Source: Nitrospirae bacterium GWC2_57_9 (GTDB taxonomy: Bacteria; Nitrospirota; UBA9217). From it: a DNA stretch of 7,667 nt. The notes below the pieces were generated by a model. That model was not told where the DNA came from. It did not search any database and saw only the letters and a program-made list of their open reading frames with translations. Made by a program: the position numbers and the translations under genes. The stretch lies in NCBI GenBank assembly GCA_001805085.1, contig MHEA01000046.1, forward strand, positions 1 to 7,667, given 5' to 3'. Positions 5,519 to 7,667 of this stretch are shown in pieces (within the stretch, counting starts at the first letter, position 1; the number at the start of each line of letters is the position of its first letter).

Positions 5519-6553
5519 ATGAACGATCTGAACGTCCCGATGGTGCCGAACAGAAAAGAATCCCTGCCCAGGGTGTTCGGAGATACCCCGTCCTTCCTGG
5601 GCGCTCCCGTGGTCGACCGGGCCTCGATAGAGCGGGGACAGGATGTGGTCATCGCCGGCGTCCCCTGGGAAGGAACGGTCACCTGGGGTACCTTCACCGG
5701 GTGCGAACTTGCGCCCCGCACCATCCGCCATGCGGCCGCTCGGTACGGCGGTTTTTTGCCGGAGTATGAAACGGACCTCTTCGATTATCTGAAGGTCTGT
5801 GATATCGGCGATATCCCGGTGCATCCGAACGACCCGGCGGCTACCATGAAGAGCGTCTATGACGCCATGGACCGGATCTTCAAAAGCGGAAGCATACCGA
5901 TCGTGCTGGGCGGCGACCATTCCTTCACTCCCGAGATCGCCCGGGCCCTGAACGACAACACCGACGGCGGGATCGGCGTGCTCCACTTCGACGCCCATTT
6001 CGACAACGCCGCATCTTTCGGCAGGGATGACTTTGCCCGGTGCGGACCCATTCACCGGATCGCCGGCATCGGCAAGGTGAGGAAGCAGAGCATCGTCCAC
6101 GTCGGCATTCGCGGTCCGCGGAACTCGCCTGCCCAGTACGCCTACGCCAAGAGCATGGGCGCGCGGATCTTCACGATCCAGGAGATCAGGAAGCGGGGCA
6201 TCGAGGCGGTCATCGACGATGCGATCAACGCGGCGCGGGAGAAGACGAAGCATGTGCTCGTGAGCATCTGCAGCGATTGCACGGACGCAGGCTTCAATCC
6301 GGGTGGACCGGCGGACTTCAACGGACTTTTTCCGCAGGAGCTTCTGCCGTCGCTCTTCAAGATCGGCGAAGCGGGCATCGCGGGCCTCGATTACGTGGAA
6401 GTCTATCCGAACCAGGACCCCTACGGCTTTTCGTCGCACCTGGCCTCGTGGGCGATCATCTATCTGCTGGTCGGTATGGCGGCCCGGAAAAAGGCCGCCG
6501 GCCAGGCGCCGCCCGCCCCGCTCCCGTCCCTGTCCAGGGCGGGGAAAGGATAG
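5519..6553 (+). CDS. Agmatinase/arginase-family ureohydrolase with one Asp metal ligand replaced by Cys
   Basis: A 344-aa member of the ureohydrolase superfamily, which hydrolyses guanidino (C-N) groups, usually to urea and an amine, at a two-metal (commonly Mn) centre. Expected ligands present are H134 in LGGDHS and D158, H160 and D162 in FDAHFD. In the last ligand motif, normally S-x-D-x-D-x-x-DP, the sequence is SICSDCTDAGFNPGG: the first Asp is C251, the second (D253) is kept, D256 is kept, and the Pro is Ala. This could be a subfamily trait with a different metal or substrate, or loss of activity. The N-terminal half has the usual G-V-P and TIRHAA segments. The C-terminal 20 residues are Ala/Pro-rich and probably disordered. 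The dehydrogenase gene starts 7 nt after the stop, so the two are an operon. Substrate cannot be named. Confidence 0.88.
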   Translation: MNDLNVPMVPNRKESLPRVFGDTPSFLGAPVVDRASIERGQDVVIAGVPWEGTVTWGTFTGCELAPRTIRHAAARYGGFLPEYETDLFDYLKVCDIGDIPVHPNDPAATMKSVYDAMDRIFKSGSIPIVLGGDHSFTPEIARALNDNTDGGIGVLHFDAHFDNAASFGRDDFARCGPIHRIAGIGKVRKQSIVHVGIRGPRNSPAQYAYAKSMGARIFTIQEIRKRGIEAVIDDAINAAREKTKHVLVSICSDCTDAGFNPGGPADFNGLFPQELLPSLFKIGEAGIAGLDYVEVYPNQDPYGFSSHLASWAIIYLLVGMAARKKAAGQAPPAPLPSLSRAGKG

Positions 6554-6560
6554 TGCAACC

Positions 6561-7667
6561 ATGGAAACGACAATGACGACGAACGAGCTTACCGGGGAAC
6601 AGCGCGAGCTGAAAGAGCACGCCATTGCCTTTGCCCGGCGCGAGCTGAACAGCGGCGCGAAGGAACGGGAGAAGCGGCAGGAGTTCAATGCCGGGGGCTG
6701 GAAGAAGTGCGCCGACTTCGGGATCCAGGGCCTTTCCATGCCGGAGCAGTACGGCGGCCTGGGCATGGATATCCTTTCCTGCATCGCCGCGATGGAGGGA
6801 CTGGGGTATGCATGCAGGGACAGCGGACTGCTCTTCGCCCTCAACTCGCATATCTGGACCTGCGAGGCGCCCATCCTGAAGTTCGGCACCGGTGACCAGA
6901 AGGAGCGGTACCTTCCTCGCCTGATCGACGGCTCCTGGATAGGCGGCCACGCGATCACGGAGCCGGAAGCCGGATCGGACGCCTTCAGCATGAAATGCAA
7001 AGCCGAAAAAAAAGGCGACCGGTACATCTTGAACGGCGCCAAGACATTCATTACCAATGCGCCCATTGCCGATATCCTGCTGGTCTTTGCGGTGACGAAC
7101 CCGAAGAAAGGGTTCGCCGGGGTCACCGGCTTCCTTGTCGAAAAAGGGTTCCCCGGTTTTTCCGTGGGAAAACCGCTGGAGCTGATGGGCCTCAGGACCT
7201 GTCCGCTCGGGGAAGTGATCCTCCGCGACTGCGAAGTGCCCGAGGAGAACAGGCTGGGGCAGGAAGGGGCCGGATCGGCCATCTTCAACTCCGAGATGGA
7301 GTGGGAGCGCAGCTGCCTCTTCGCGACCCATCTGGGCGCCATGGAGAACATGCTCGAAGAGACGGTCCGGCATGCCCAGGTGCGGCAGCAGTTCGGCAGG
7401 CCCATCGGAAAAAATCAGGCCATATCCCACAAGATCGCCGATATGAAGCTGCGCATGGAACTGTCCCGGCTGATGCTCCATAACGTCGCGTCCCTGAAAG
7501 CCCAAGGCAGGCGGGCGCCCCTGGAGTCGGCCATGGCAAAGCTCTTCATCAGCGAGAGCTACCTGCAGAATTGCCAGGATGCGCTCCAGATCCACGGAGC
7601 CTACGGATATTCAACCGAGTACGAGTATGAACGGAATCTCCGTGACGCCATTGCAGGCAGGATCTAC
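6561..7667 (+). CDS. Acyl-CoA dehydrogenase family protein, 3' end missing
   Basis: A flavin (FAD) dehydrogenase that would desaturate an acyl thioester at the alpha-beta bond; 369 codons are present of an expected ~380-390. Family signatures are complete: AITEPEAGSDAF at residues 134-145, LNGAKTFITNA as the FAD-contact strand, VRQQFGRPIGKNQAI as the R-x-x-FG-x-x-I FAD-dimer motif, and QIHGAYGYSTEYEYERNLRD near the end. The window stops after RIY, exactly where short- and medium-chain enzymes continue with EGT, whose Glu is the catalytic base, so that residue cannot be checked. The ATG at 6561 is 7 nt after the ureohydrolase stop with an aaagga-type site overlapping its end; an ATG at 6573 is possible. 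The neighbouring carrier protein raises the option that the substrate is ACP-bound, as for FkbI-type enzymes, but nothing here proves it. Confidence 0.93.
   Translation, partial: METTMTTNELTGEQRELKEHAIAFARRELNSGAKEREKRQEFNAGGWKKCADFGIQGLSMPEQYGGLGMDILSCIAAMEGLGYACRDSGLLFALNSHIWTCEAPILKFGTGDQKERYLPRLIDGSWIGGHAITEPEAGSDAFSMKCKAEKKGDRYILNGAKTFITNAPIADILLVFAVTNPKKGFAGVTGFLVEKGFPGFSVGKPLELMGLRTCPLGEVILRDCEVPEENRLGQEGAGSAIFNSEMEWERSCLFATHLGAMENMLEETVRHAQVRQQFGRPIGKNQAISHKIADMKLRMELSRLMLHNVASLKAQGRRAPLESAMAKLFISESYLQNCQDALQIHGAYGYSTEYEYERNLRDAIAGRIY

Noticed and set aside
5459..7405. A 648-codon open frame on the minus strand
   Set aside because: It lies antisense to the ureohydrolase and dehydrogenase, whose family motifs are unambiguous. 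Long antisense frames are expected in high-GC genes, and its translation shows no recognisable domain.
6456..7595. A 379-codon minus-strand frame opposite the dehydrogenase
   Set aside because: Antisense to a complete set of acyl-CoA dehydrogenase signatures; no domain of its own.

Overview
The window is about 60% GC by eye and every convincing gene lies on the + strand. The gene content (polysaccharide epimerase, CelD/FemAB-like acyltransferase, stand-alone acyl carrier protein) and the style of the intergenic repeats suggest an environmental Gram-negative bacterium such as a deltaproteobacterial-type or Nitrospirota-type lineage. That placement is inference; no taxonomic marker is present.

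Layout: (1) 1-127, a hairpin and one arm of a repeat, leading into a UDP-GlcNAc 2-epimerase (wecB-like, 128-1363) with its active-site residues intact. (2) 1364-1584, an intergenic stretch almost filled by a second copy of the repeat. (3) 1585-5357, a co-directional run: GNAT-like protein, CelD/BcsL-type (GNAT_6) acyltransferase with ATGA overlap, PrmC/HemK-like methyltransferase, a second GNAT-like protein, and a DltC-sized acyl carrier protein. (4) 5358-5518, an intergenic stretch holding a ~100-bp palindromic third copy of the repeat. (5) 5519-7667, an agmatinase/arginase-family ureohydrolase in which one expected metal-ligand Asp is Cys, then an acyl-CoA dehydrogenase cut by the window edge one codon before its expected catalytic residue.

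Reading together: a carrier protein, a flavin dehydrogenase that could act on a carrier-bound or CoA-bound acyl group, a C-N hydrolase, a methyltransferase and three proteins of acyltransferase fold look like a small pathway that builds an unusual acyl or aminoacyl group and attaches it to an amine, perhaps on a nucleotide sugar or surface glycan (the epimerase supplies the glycan context). No gene here names the product, so this is a hypothesis.

The most distinctive non-coding signal is a family of palindromic elements with TTGACAC...GTGTCAA ends. All three copies end 29-39 nt upstream of a start codon, ahead of three separate putative transcription units.
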